From an uncultured Collinsella sp. (GTDB lineage: Bacteria; Actinomycetota; Coriobacteriia; Coriobacteriales; Coriobacteriaceae), in the NCBI GenBank assembly GCA_902495355.1, contig CABUWV010000011.1, positions 6,089 to 70,088 of the forward strand: a DNA stretch of 64,000 nucleotides. Reading direction: 5' to 3'. Shown piece after piece: positions 56,141 to 64,000 of the stretch. Both the position numbers and the translations under genes were made by a program. Under the pieces are notes generated by a model. It searched no databases. It worked only from the letters and a program-made list of their open reading frames with translations, and had not been told where the DNA came from. Each line of letters starts with the position of its first letter. Within the stretch, counting starts at the first letter, position 1.

Positions 56141-58954
56141 TTACCCCGTGTTCTGCAATCCTGCCGAGACGCCGGTCACAGTCGAAAGAATCAGGCTCAT
56201 GTACTCGGCCTTCTTCTCCTCGGCCATCTCGTCCTGGTTCATACGCACCTCGCGAAGGGCGCGGACCTGGGCGATGGACAGGGCGTCGACGTAGGGGTTA
56301 CGCACGCGAACGGCGCAGCCGAGCACGCGACGACGCTGCAGCGGCCATTCATCACCGACGATGGCAAGGACCCACTTACGGGTGAGCTGCATCTCGGTAA
56401 AGACCTTCTTGGACAGATCATCGCGGTCGCCCAGATGCAGATACATCTTGGCGATGCGCTGATCGGTCTTAGCAATCGACATCTCGATGTTGTCGATAAA
56501 GGTGCGGAAGAACGGCCACTCCTGGTAGGCAGCCTTGAGCTGGTCAAGATCGCCAAGCTGCTCGCAGGCGGTGCCCAGACCGTACCAAGCGGCCAGGTTA
56601 ATGCGCGCCTGGCTCCAGCTGAAGATCCACGGGATGGTACGCAGGTCATCGAGCGACTTGGCGCCCAGACCGCGCTTGGCGGGACGCGAGCCGATCGGCA
56701 GCAGACCGACCTCGGTCAGCGGCGTCACGGTCGAGAACCACGGTGTAAAGTCCTCGGTGTTCAGCAGGTCCAGATAGCGTTCGTGGCTTGCAGTGTTGAG
56801 CTTCTCGGCCATATCCCAGAACTTCTGCGTGGTCTCGGTGTTGGTCTTCTCGACACTCGGGGCCGACTGCAAAAGCGTTGCGGCGGCAACGGACTCAACA
56901 TGGCGCTGAGCCAGCGTGCGGTTGCCGTAACGGGCAAAGATGACTTCGCCCTGCTCGGTAAGCTTAAAGAAGCAGTTGACCGAACCCTTGGGCTGCGCCA
57001 GCACGGCCTTGTTGGCCGGGCCGCCGCCACGGCCCACGGCACCGCCGCGACCGTGCATGAGCACCAGGTCGATATCGTTCTTCTCTGCCCACTTGGCGAT
57101 GCGCTCCTGCGCGGAGTGCAGCGCGAGCATGGCCGTGGTAGGACCGGCATCCTTGGAAGAGTCGGAATAGCCCAGCATGACCTCCATGCGGCGGTTGGTC
57201 TGGGCAAGGCGCTTTTGCACCACGGGCAGCGTAAGCATCTGATCGAGCACGTCGACGCAGCCCTCGAGGTCCTCGAGCTGCTCGAACAACGGGATCACGT
57301 CGAGCTCGGGGACATCCTCCTCGTGTGCAAAGGACAGGTGCGCCAGCTCAAAGACGTCGGCCACATGCTGAGCGCTCTTGGTAAACGAGATGATGTAGCG
57401 GTGCGCCATCTTCTTGCCGTAGCGCTTTTGGATGGAGCCGATAGCGCGGAAGGTATCGATGACCTCGCGCGTCATGGGCTGCAGGTCGCCATGGATACCG
57501 TTCTCGTGGATATCCTTGAGGGCGCGGGCATGCACCACGGAGTGCTGACGGAACTCCATCTCGACCATATGGAAGCCGAAGGACTCGACCTGCCAGATGA
57601 TGGTTTGGACCGGGCCGTAGGCAGCACGGACGGCACCGCAGGCGGCCAGCGAACGCTGGACGACGCGCAGGTCATCCAGGAACTCGTCGGCGCTGTGGTA
57701 CATGGTGTCGGTGATACGACGGACGGTGGCGTTCAGGCGGTCGGCCATGACGAGCATGACGGCGCGATGCGGCTCGTGCTCGGAGATCAGCTCGGCGCGG
57801 GCCGTGTAACGAGGGCTCATCTCGACCTGATGGTTCCACAGGTTAATGAGCTCGGCCGACGGCTTGCTGTAGGTAGCCTCGAGCGTGAGGTTGCGGCCGA
57901 TGTGGCGGCACTTGTCCTCGAGCTTGAGCACCATGTGCGTAAAGTACTTGGCGGCGACCTCACGGCTCACCTTGGCGGTGACGTTGGGGTTACCGTCGCG
58001 GTCGGAACCGATCCAGCTGCCGGGATGGAAGAACGCCGGGCACAGCGGCGGCACAGTACCGGCCTTGTCGCCCAGCACCCAATCGTCAAAACGACGATAG
58101 ATAACGGGGATAACGTCGAACAGCGTGTTATCGAAGATGTCGATGATGGTATCGGCTTCCTCGACCGGCGTGGGCTTCTTGAGCGCGATGGGACTCGTAC
58201 GCACCAGGGCGTCGATCTCCTGCAGCATATGGCGCTCGTTCTCCACCAGGTCGGAGCCGCCCAGACGCGGACGCTCCTCCAGCAGGTTGGAGATACGGCG
58301 GATCTTGCCCTCGACGGCCTTACGACGGGCCTCGGTGGGATGTGCGGTAAAGACAGGGTGGAACTCGAGCTTGTCGAGCAGCTCGTTGGCACCCTCGACA
58401 CCCAGCTCATTCACCAGCTGGTGATAGGCAACGGTAAGCTCGTTGGCAGGATCGACCTCGGTATCGGTCGACGCACCGGCCTCGCGCTCGCGCAGCTGCG
58501 CCACACGGTAGTTCTCCTCCGACAGGTTTGCCAGATGGAAAAAGCTCGTAAAGGCGCGAACGATGACCTGCTGCTTATCGAGCGGCAGGCTGTCGATCAA
58601 ATCGACGACCTCACGAAATGCCACGGCAGTGGGCTCGTCGGCGGTGGGCACGCCCTGCTCGTCGACGGCTTCGTCGGCAGCGCAGGTACCGGGGTTGCCG
58701 GCATTGACCACAATCTCGGCTGTCAAAATCTTGTCGAACAGGTCCGCGATCTCGGGATCATACTCGCTAAGCACACGGCGCTCCAGGCGCAAGAACAGCG
58801 CCAGATTGTCGCGCAGCTCCTCGGGGATCTCGATCTCGGCGAGACGCTCCCTGGACTCGGCATTCGAGCCGATTCGGTTAACGAGGCGGTTGACCACGGC
58901 AGCGACGCGCGCCGCGGCTTCGGGTACAGACTGGTTGCTTAGGTTCTCAGCCAC
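56141..58954 (-). CDS. ppc: Phosphoenolpyruvate carboxylase
   Basis: A 937-residue PEPC. It has the catalytic FTAHPTEARR (about 200), the GSWIGSDRDGNPNV block, the LVLMHGRGGAVGRGGGP loop and the C-terminal QNTG. It makes oxaloacetate from PEP and bicarbonate, the anaplerotic step toward succinate or aspartate. I prefer the GTG at 58954, with GGGAGG five bases upstream; the ATG at 58966 has its GGAGG only one base away. A TATAAT promoter element lies upstream at 58999. Confidence 0.96.
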   Translation of the reverse strand: MAENLSNQSVPEAAARVAAVVNRLVNRIGSNAESRERLAEIEIPEELRDNLALFLRLERRVLSEYDPEIADLFDKILTAEIVVNAGNPGTCAADEAVDEQGVPTADEPTAVAFREVVDLIDSLPLDKQQVIVRAFTSFFHLANLSEENYRVAQLREREAGASTDTEVDPANELTVAYHQLVNELGVEGANELLDKLEFHPVFTAHPTEARRKAVEGKIRRISNLLEERPRLGGSDLVENERHMLQEIDALVRTSPIALKKPTPVEEADTIIDIFDNTLFDVIPVIYRRFDDWVLGDKAGTVPPLCPAFFHPGSWIGSDRDGNPNVTAKVSREVAAKYFTHMVLKLEDKCRHIGRNLTLEATYSKPSAELINLWNHQVEMSPRYTARAELISEHEPHRAVMLVMADRLNATVRRITDTMYHSADEFLDDLRVVQRSLAACGAVRAAYGPVQTIIWQVESFGFHMVEMEFRQHSVVHARALKDIHENGIHGDLQPMTREVIDTFRAIGSIQKRYGKKMAHRYIISFTKSAQHVADVFELAHLSFAHEEDVPELDVIPLFEQLEDLEGCVDVLDQMLTLPVVQKRLAQTNRRMEVMLGYSDSSKDAGPTTAMLALHSAQERIAKWAEKNDIDLVLMHGRGGAVGRGGGPANKAVLAQPKGSVNCFFKLTEQGEVIFARYGNRTLAQRHVESVAAATLLQSAPSVEKTNTETTQKFWDMAEKLNTASHERYLDLLNTEDFTPWFSTVTPLTEVGLLPIGSRPAKRGLGAKSLDDLRTIPWIFSWSQARINLAAWYGLGTACEQLGDLDQLKAAYQEWPFFRTFIDNIEMSIAKTDQRIAKMYLHLGDRDDLSKKVFTEMQLTRKWVLAIVGDEWPLQRRRVLGCAVRVRNPYVDALSIAQVRALREVRMNQDEMAEEKKAEYMSLILSTVTGVSAGLQNTG

Positions 58955-58998
58955 GTTTCCTCCCATTCCTCCTTCTATGCACGTAACATGCGGTATTC

Positions 58999-59058
58999 AT
59001 TATAGGCGCTTGAGAAATACTTTCGACACTGATTGCGCTTTACCACACAAAAGTATTT
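58999..59058 (-). promoter_or_regulatory. ppc promoter region
   Basis: Minus-strand TATAAT (58999-59004) is a consensus -10 with a weak TCGAAA-like -35. An inverted repeat AAATACTTT/AAAGTATTT (59015-59023 and 59050-59058) brackets the upstream side and could be a regulator site. Confidence 0.5.
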
Positions 59059-59118
59059 TCTGCATTGCAAAGGTTTTTGCCCTAAATGGTCGTATTTCTC
59101 GGTGGGCGGCATACGTAA

Positions 59119-59154
59119 ACGGGGGCATTCCGCATAAAAGCGAAACACCCCCGT
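59119..59154 (-). terminator. Terminator of hisS
   Basis: ACGGGGG (59119-59125) and the inner CATTCCGC pair with GCGAAACA and CCCCCGT (59148-59154); the minus strand continues TTTACG. Confidence 0.7.
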
Positions 59155-59211
59155 AACAATCGCTCTCCATGAGCAGGACACGTTAGCAGGCCCGAAGCTC
59201 AAAAAGATGCG

Positions 59212-60525
59212 CTACAGGCGCTCGCGAACCACCTCGACGACGTTGTCCAGATCGGCGAGCACCTCGTCATGGCTCTGCATGTCGCGCACTTTGACCTTGC
59301 CGGCGGCAAGCTCGTCGCCACCCAGGACCAAGATGAGCTTGGCGCCTACCTTATCGGCTTGCTTAAACTGGGCCTTGAGCGAACGACCCTGATAGTCGGC
59401 CTCGGTCACGATACCTGCGGCGCGAAGCTCCTGCGTAATGGCAAAGACGTTCTGGCGCAGCTCCTTGCCGGCGTTGGCGACATAGACGCACGGGGCCTCA
59501 TCGGCACCCAAATCGCTGCCAAAGGCCTGCAGGGCCAGCAGGGCGCGCTCAAAACCGACGGCAAAGCCGACGCCCGCCGTGGGCTTGCCACCCTCGAGCT
59601 CGACCAGGCCATCGTAGCGGCCGCCGCCGCCGATGGAGCCGACGCCGGCGCCAGGGGCCTCGACCTCAAAGACAGTACGGGTGTAGTAGTCCAGGCCGCG
59701 CACCAAGGTGGGATCCTCGACATACTCGATACCGGCGGCATCCAGATAGCGCTTGACCTGCTCGTAGTGCTCGCGGCACTCATCGCACAGGTTGTCACCC
59801 ATCAGCGGAGCCTCGGCCATGATCTCGCGGCAGTGGTCGTTCTTGCAGTCGAAGGCACGCAGCGGGTTGAGCTCGGCGCGCTCGCGGCACTCATCGCACA
59901 TCTCGTCGGCGTGATCGAGGATGAACTGCTTAACCTGCTCGCGATAAGCCGGACGGCACTGGGCGTCACCCATCGAGTTGATGAGCAGACGAAGCTTGGA
60001 AAGATCGAAGCCCAGGCGCTTGTAGAACTCCATGAGCATGATGATGCACTCGGCGTCTGCCGCCGGATCGGGAGCGCCGAGCCACTCGATGCCCACCTGG
60101 TGGAACTGGCGCAGGCGGCCCTTCTGGGGACGCTCGCCGCGGAACATGGCCTCGGCGTAGTAAGCCTTAAACGGCGTGGAGCCCTGGGGCACCAGATTGT
60201 TCTCGACGACGGCGCGCACCACGCCGGCCGTGCCCTCGGGGCGAAGTGCCAGGCGCTGCTTGGGCTTGAGTTTGGTGTCGGTGCCCTCGGTAAAGACGCG
60301 CTCCAGGTTGGCACCGCTGAACACGCGGAACATTTCCTTGCGCACGACGTCGGTCGACTGGCCGATACCGTGGACAAACACGTCAACCTGCTCGATCGCG
60401 GGCGTCTCGATGGGTTTAAAACCAAACGGCTCGAACACGCCGGCCGCAATCTGCTGCATCTTTTGCCAGGCGCGCATCTCGGCGCCGATAAGGTCGCGGG
60501 TTCCCTCCGCCTTCTGTGCCTGCAT
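59212..60525 (-). CDS. hisS: Histidyl-tRNA synthetase
   Basis: A 437-residue class II synthetase. Motif 2 region MFRGERPQKGRLRQFHQVG, the HisRS-specific LVRGLDYYTRTVFEV and GGGRYDGL, and a C-terminal anticodon-binding domain are present. The ATG at 60525 follows GAAAGGTG by nine bases; a TTG at 60531 is less likely. Four Cys residues in CDECRERAELNPLRAFDC and CDECREH suggest a zinc-binding insert, seen in some HisRS proteins. Confidence 0.97.
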   Translation of the reverse strand: MQAQKAEGTRDLIGAEMRAWQKMQQIAAGVFEPFGFKPIETPAIEQVDVFVHGIGQSTDVVRKEMFRVFSGANLERVFTEGTDTKLKPKQRLALRPEGTAGVVRAVVENNLVPQGSTPFKAYYAEAMFRGERPQKGRLRQFHQVGIEWLGAPDPAADAECIIMLMEFYKRLGFDLSKLRLLINSMGDAQCRPAYREQVKQFILDHADEMCDECRERAELNPLRAFDCKNDHCREIMAEAPLMGDNLCDECREHYEQVKRYLDAAGIEYVEDPTLVRGLDYYTRTVFEVEAPGAGVGSIGGGGRYDGLVELEGGKPTAGVGFAVGFERALLALQAFGSDLGADEAPCVYVANAGKELRQNVFAITQELRAAGIVTEADYQGRSLKAQFKQADKVGAKLILVLGGDELAAGKVKVRDMQSHDEVLADLDNVVEVVRERL

Positions 60526-60590
60526 GGGCAAACACCTTTCTTTTGTATCGCGTCATAGGTAGTGGACATTATACGGCACAAAGCAGCAAC

Positions 60591-60794
60591 GCGGCGGCGC
60601 GCCTGACCGAACGAGGGTATGGGGACTCGTTCGGCCAGACGCGCCGCCGCTGTTTGTGATCCCTTTTCCTCCGTCCCCTTCGGATCACGTGATCCCTTGG
60701 GGACGGAGGAATAGGGATCATTTCGTAGGCCCGTGGCCGCCTTGGAAACCGAATGATGGTACGAGCATCCATTCGGCTTCCAAGGCGGCCACGG
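60591..60794. repeat. Three back-to-back long inverted repeats
   Basis: First: 60591-60615 with 60626-60650 (25 bp, one bulge each side). Second: 60658-60678 with 60699-60719, enclosing the palindrome GGATCACGTGATCC. Third: 60731-60758 with 60766-60794. They are separated by 7 and 11 bases and fill nearly all the 304-bp gap between hisS and the MFS pseudogene. No gene is seen there. Confidence 0.75.
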
Positions 60795-60829
60795 ACAGAA
60801 CGGGACGAACAGAAAAGAGCGACGGACGC

Positions 60830-61279
60830 CTACTCCCCCGCCACGCTCGCGCGCAGCTTGGCGGCGATGGGCTCGGATACCGGCAGGAACACGAGCATGA
60901 CCACGGAGCACGCCAGGCACACGATCCAGGTGCTCGCAAAGGAGCCCGAGACGGCAAAGAGCACGTAGACCTGCCACAGCTCACCGACAAAGCTCATGCC
61001 GGCAAGAACGGCAGAGGTGGCGATTACAGTGAGGGAGCCCAAAACGCGGCCGTTTACTTTATCGGCAACATGGCCAATGACAAGTGAGCCGATAACGCCC
61101 ACCACGGTGGAGATGGCGTTTTAGATGTTGTACTGGGCAAGCGTGATCCCGAGGTCGCTGACGATGAGCGGCTGGAACAGACTCATGCAGTTAACGAAAA
61201 TCGTGTAGCACGTGGCCATGATGACAAAGCCAGAGGCCACGACGAGCCAACCGGGGAAGAATTAATGCTGCCAGGACAT
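60830..61279 (-). pseudogene. Degraded MFS transporter
   Basis: From the ATG at 61279 (AGGAG upstream) one frame reads MSWQH-stop, then GWLVVASGFVIMATCYTIF through SDLGITLAQYNI-stop, then NAISTVVGVIGSLVIGHVADKVNGR. These are helices 1-4 of an OFA-like MFS protein with two in-frame TAA codons. After FAVSGSFAST the sequence jumps to a C-terminal-type end, LPVSEPIAAKLRASVAGE, so about 250 residues of the middle are deleted. It has no function as a transporter. Confidence 0.8.
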
Positions 61280-61318
61280 ACTGCTCCTTTTAAACAAACG
61301 AATAGCGTGCGCCGGGCG

Positions 61319-61408
61319 CCGGTAGTGCCCAAGATTGCCTTGAAAGACAAGGGCATAGGCCTTATGGCCATGCCCGCAGGCTTGAAAGGCAAGGTTGGGT
61401 GCTACCGG
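61319..61408 (-). terminator. Long hairpin covering the end of the M20 gene
   Basis: Arms of about 43 bp (61319-61363 with 61365-61408, a few mismatches) form an almost continuous hairpin around TTAT. The right arm includes the stop codon and last codons of the M20 gene. Confidence 0.65.
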
Positions 61409-62700
61409 TGGTCGGCGATGTAGCCCAAAGCGACGGCGGCATAAGCCGCGGCGCCAAGGGGAAGCTCGGCATCGCTAAAACGTGCCTTGGGATGATGCTG
61501 AGCAAAATGCTCGTCCGTATCAGTCACGGCAGCGCCCACGGTAAAGTACGCACTCGGGATCTCACTCGAGATCAACGCGAAGTCCTCACTCGCCATGGCG
61601 TGGAACAGCGGCAGGAAGGTGGCCTCGGGCAGTGTCGCACCCACATAGCCAAGTGAAGCCTGGGTCATATTGTCATCGAGTACCAGCGGCGGAACATCCG
61701 AGAGCGTCTCGATAGTCGCCGGCGTACGATAGGTCGTGGCAACGCCTTTGACGACCTCCGCGATGCGGGTCTTGAGGTGCTCCATGAGCTCGACGTCGAA
61801 TCCGCGCAGCGTACCTTCGAGCACACAAGCATCGGGGATGACATTTGCGGCCTGACCGCCGGCAAACTTGCCCACGGTAAGCGCGACTTCCTTGGCCGCC
61901 GGCACTTCGCGAGCGATGAGCTCCTGGAGTGCCAGGTGCACATGCACACCGGCCGTTATGGGGTCGATGCAGATCTCGGGGCTCGAGCCATGGCCGCCCT
62001 TGCCCTGAAGCGTGATGCGAAAACCGTACACGCCCGAGAGCGCCGGGCTGCCGTAGAGCACCAGACCAAGCGGCGACTGGCTATTGACATGCATGGCAAA
62101 GGCGGCCTGGGGGCGTGGGTTCTGCAGCAGACCGTCGACGATGGCGGCGCGGGCACCCTCAAAGGTTTCCTCGCCCGGCTGGAACAGCAACTTAACCGTG
62201 GCGTTGGCGTCGAGAAGCTCGGCCTCGCGGGCCTTGAGCAGGCGCGCCGCACCAAGCAGCGCCGCCGCGTGCATATCGTGACCGCAAGCATGCATGCAGC
62301 CATTGGTGGATGCAAAGGGCTCGCCGGATTCCTCGACAACGGGCAGGGCATCCATGTCGCCGCGGAGCATAATAACCGTACCGGCCTGCTTGTCCACGCA
62401 CGTACCGTTACCCCGAGCAGCAGCTGCCGCGCCGGCACCGATAAGGCCAACGACACAGGAGCCGTCAACAAGCACGGCATAGGGAATATCCATCTCGTCC
62501 AGACGCGCCTGGATAAAGGCGGACGTCTGTGGAAGGTTGTTACCGAGCTCAGGCGTTTGATGGAGATCATGGCGCCATGCGGCAAGCTCGTCTGCAAAAG
62601 CCTGAGCTTCTGCAACAAGACCGTCACCGATAGCGGCCTGCGCCGCTGCGGTAGCCTTGGGCACTGGTTGCGGTTGAAAATCGGACAAAGCTGGTGCCAT
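61402..62700 (-). CDS. M20D-family amidohydrolase
   Basis: A 432-residue zinc-type aminoacylase/hippurate-hydrolase-like enzyme. Metal ligands are in ACGHDMHAA (about 145) and QPGEETFEGA (about 180), with HVNSQSPLG and the C-terminal HAMASEDFALIS completing the family pattern. The dimerisation lid domain is present. It hydrolyses N-acyl amino acids or similar amides. The start at 62700 (MAPALSDFQ) has GGAGGG upstream. It faces no obvious partner; substrate unknown. Confidence 0.9.
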   Translation of the reverse strand: MAPALSDFQPQPVPKATAAAQAAIGDGLVAEAQAFADELAAWRHDLHQTPELGNNLPQTSAFIQARLDEMDIPYAVLVDGSCVVGLIGAGAAAAARGNGTCVDKQAGTVIMLRGDMDALPVVEESGEPFASTNGCMHACGHDMHAAALLGAARLLKAREAELLDANATVKLLFQPGEETFEGARAAIVDGLLQNPRPQAAFAMHVNSQSPLGLVLYGSPALSGVYGFRITLQGKGGHGSSPEICIDPITAGVHVHLALQELIAREVPAAKEVALTVGKFAGGQAANVIPDACVLEGTLRGFDVELMEHLKTRIAEVVKGVATTYRTPATIETLSDVPPLVLDDNMTQASLGYVGATLPEATFLPLFHAMASEDFALISSEIPSAYFTVGAAVTDTDEHFAQHHPKARFSDAELPLGAAAYAAVALGYIADHR

Positions 62701-62815
62701 AGATGCCCTCCAGTAACGTTTTTGCAGCAAGCACTTTGATAGCGTAAAGTGCAAGCTACTACTTTAAGGGCGACGCATAAAAAATGCCGCCCCGGGAGGC
62801 GGCGCAACAAATTGT

Positions 62816-63799
62816 TTACAATTGCGGACGCGGCTTTCGACGCAAAAAATCGAAATGCGTCTCGCTCAAGATAATCGAAAGAAAGATGAGCGCGAAGCCG
62901 GCGAGCAGGCGCGAGGTGAGCGCCTCCCCCATCAGCAGCACCGAGAACAGCACACCCGAAGGCGACTCCATCGAAAGGAGCAGCGAGCCCGTTGAGGCCG
63001 GGACATGCGCCAGGCCGACGTTTTGGATGAGCAGAGCCACACACGTACAGCCCACCGATAGAAACGCCATCACACCGATAAAGCTCGGCGTCCACACGGA
63101 CAGCGGCGCTTGGGTCTCGAATAACAGCGACGAGATCAGGCTCAGCACGCCGTTGCCCACAAACATCCAAAACGTGATGACGTTGATGTCCATCTTGCGG
63201 CCATACTTGGCGGTCACCGCCATCTGGATGGCAAAGAAGACCGCACCGCCCAGTGTGATGACATCGCCGACATTGAACTCGACGCTATCGAGCGCCACCA
63301 GACCAATGCCCGCCAGGCACAGCAACGCGGCGCCCAAGTTGTAACGAGTAAGCTTTTCGCCGCTTAGGACGTAGCTCGCAAACGGCACGAAGATGCAATA
63401 GGTACCCGTCAAAAATGCACTCTTGCCCGCCGTGGTCTGTGCCAGGCCAATCGTCTGCAAACCGTACGCGCCCCACATAAGTGCGCCCATACCAAGTCCG
63501 ACGATAAGGTTGCGGGCATTAAAGTGCGCGATGATGCGTTTGTGGAAGATGGCGAACATAACCAGCGAAGCCGGAAGAAAACGAATATAGAGCAGTTCGA
63601 ACACCGGAATGGTGTCGAGCGCATCTTTCATGGTGGTAAAGGAATAGCCCCAGATGACCGCCACCGATAGCAGCAAGACCTTCCAGAAGAACGGGGAACG
63701 CGCGCCGGCGCCGCGGGAGGTGCCGCCGGCGCCCAGGTCCTCCCGTGCGACAGGGCTATCGGGCATGTTTTCGATTTCGTTGGCAGCGTATTGGGCCAT
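62816..63799 (-). CDS. EamA/DMT-family transporter
   Basis: A 327-residue inner-membrane protein with ten hydrophobic helices in two EamA repeats. Visible features are SVAVIWGYSFTTMKDALDTIP at helix 1, GLQTIGLAQTTAGKSAFLTG and the second-half AGIGLVALDS and SLLLSMESPSGVLFSVLLMGE. These are drug/metabolite exporters of varied substrate. The ATG at 63799 is followed by a 30-residue polar N-terminus. It is 115 bp upstream of the M20 gene on the same strand, so joint expression is possible. Confidence 0.9.
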   Translation of the reverse strand: MAQYAANEIENMPDSPVAREDLGAGGTSRGAGARSPFFWKVLLLSVAVIWGYSFTTMKDALDTIPVFELLYIRFLPASLVMFAIFHKRIIAHFNARNLIVGLGMGALMWGAYGLQTIGLAQTTAGKSAFLTGTYCIFVPFASYVLSGEKLTRYNLGAALLCLAGIGLVALDSVEFNVGDVITLGGAVFFAIQMAVTAKYGRKMDINVITFWMFVGNGVLSLISSLLFETQAPLSVWTPSFIGVMAFLSVGCTCVALLIQNVGLAHVPASTGSLLLSMESPSGVLFSVLLMGEALTSRLLAGFALIFLSIILSETHFDFLRRKPRPQL

Positions 63800-63875
63800 G
63801 GAACATCCTCACACTCAATCTGGGCGTGGTGTCCGCACGCGTATGGCTGCGTGCCGCCTCATGGTCAAATAAAAA

Positions 63876-63983
63876 CGGGGCGCACCGGACCCCCGGCTCG
63901 CCCCGCTACTGTAGCAACAACCGGCGTTGCATCGCAATCCAGCCCACTAAAGCGTTTTGTTCCGCCGTTCTACCGAACGGCGG
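63876..63983. terminator. Two hairpins at the window end
   Basis: CGGGGCG (63876-63882) pairs with 63899-63905, preceded by AAAAA, so it could end a minus-strand transcript. CCGCCGTTC (63962-63970) pairs with 63975-63983. No gene is seen from 63800 to 64000. Confidence 0.5.
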
Positions 63984-64000
63984 ACCGGCCGACGCTGCGC

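Noticed and set aside
56435..58942. Plus-strand ORF of 835 codons
   Set aside because: Antisense frame of ppc.

Overview
The window is high-GC and gene-dense. Its gene content (KdpFABC/KdpDE, two FeoA plus FeoB plus a Cys-rich partner, nickel-pincer lactate racemase genes, pectin and uronate catabolism, an old-yellow-enzyme-type enoate reductase) and its Shine-Dalgarno starts suggest an anaerobic gut actinobacterium of the Coriobacteriia, most likely Collinsella. That taxonomic call is inference; no 16S rRNA or other marker was available.

Layout. 1-3.7 kb: end of a KDG kinase gene, KDPG aldolase (eda), a GntR regulator and a YczE-type membrane protein. eda and the YczE-type gene share a covarying structured RNA leader. 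3.6-6.6 kb: a nine-unit 10-bp repeat, an AAA ATPase, a broken integrase and a tRNA 3' fragment, which together read as a decayed integrative element. 6.6-10.2 kb: MGMT-like gene, CBS protein, DHA2 drug exporter with a possible leader peptide, and an ArsC-family pseudogene. 10.3-16.3 kb: sugar-acid dehydratase, GntP permease, FadR-type regulator, then a DhuD/DhuI-like reductase and isomerase pair. 16.4-18.3 kb: enoate reductase-like flavoprotein. 18.6-26.8 kb: kdpFABC and divergent kdpDE. 26.9-44.1 kb: orphan GltD-like protein and a pectin/galacturonate locus (isomerase, GH105, GDSL esterase, pectinesterase-hydrolase fusion, esterase, GH28, GPH transporter, uxaA, uxaB, uxaC, LacI regulator). 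44.2-48.0 kb: feo operon and an HPr-like protein. 48.1-64 kb: aspS, serB, the lar locus (larB, larC-like, tetR, channel, larA), ppc, hisS, an MFS pseudogene, an M20 amidohydrolase and an EamA transporter.

How the genes work together. The pectin enzymes show no signal peptide, so short oligogalacturonides are probably imported by the GPH transporter and then de-esterified and cut inside the cell. Saturated galacturonate would go through UxaC, UxaB and UxaA to KDG. Unsaturated ends released by GH105 would go through DhuI and DhuD to KDG. KDG kinase and Eda then give pyruvate and glyceraldehyde-3-phosphate. A palindrome with consensus AGGTGAACGTTCACCT recurs at the promoters of these units and is probably the operator of the local LacI protein.

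The intergenic DNA is unusually rich in structure: a five-copy family of about 67-bp inverted repeats carrying GTTGCGGTG ends, long nested hairpins at operon ends (two sharing a conserved internal loop), an exact 62-bp tandem repeat and three back-to-back long hairpins. The best candidate for something undescribed is the paired structured RNA at 531-663 and 2770-2894.
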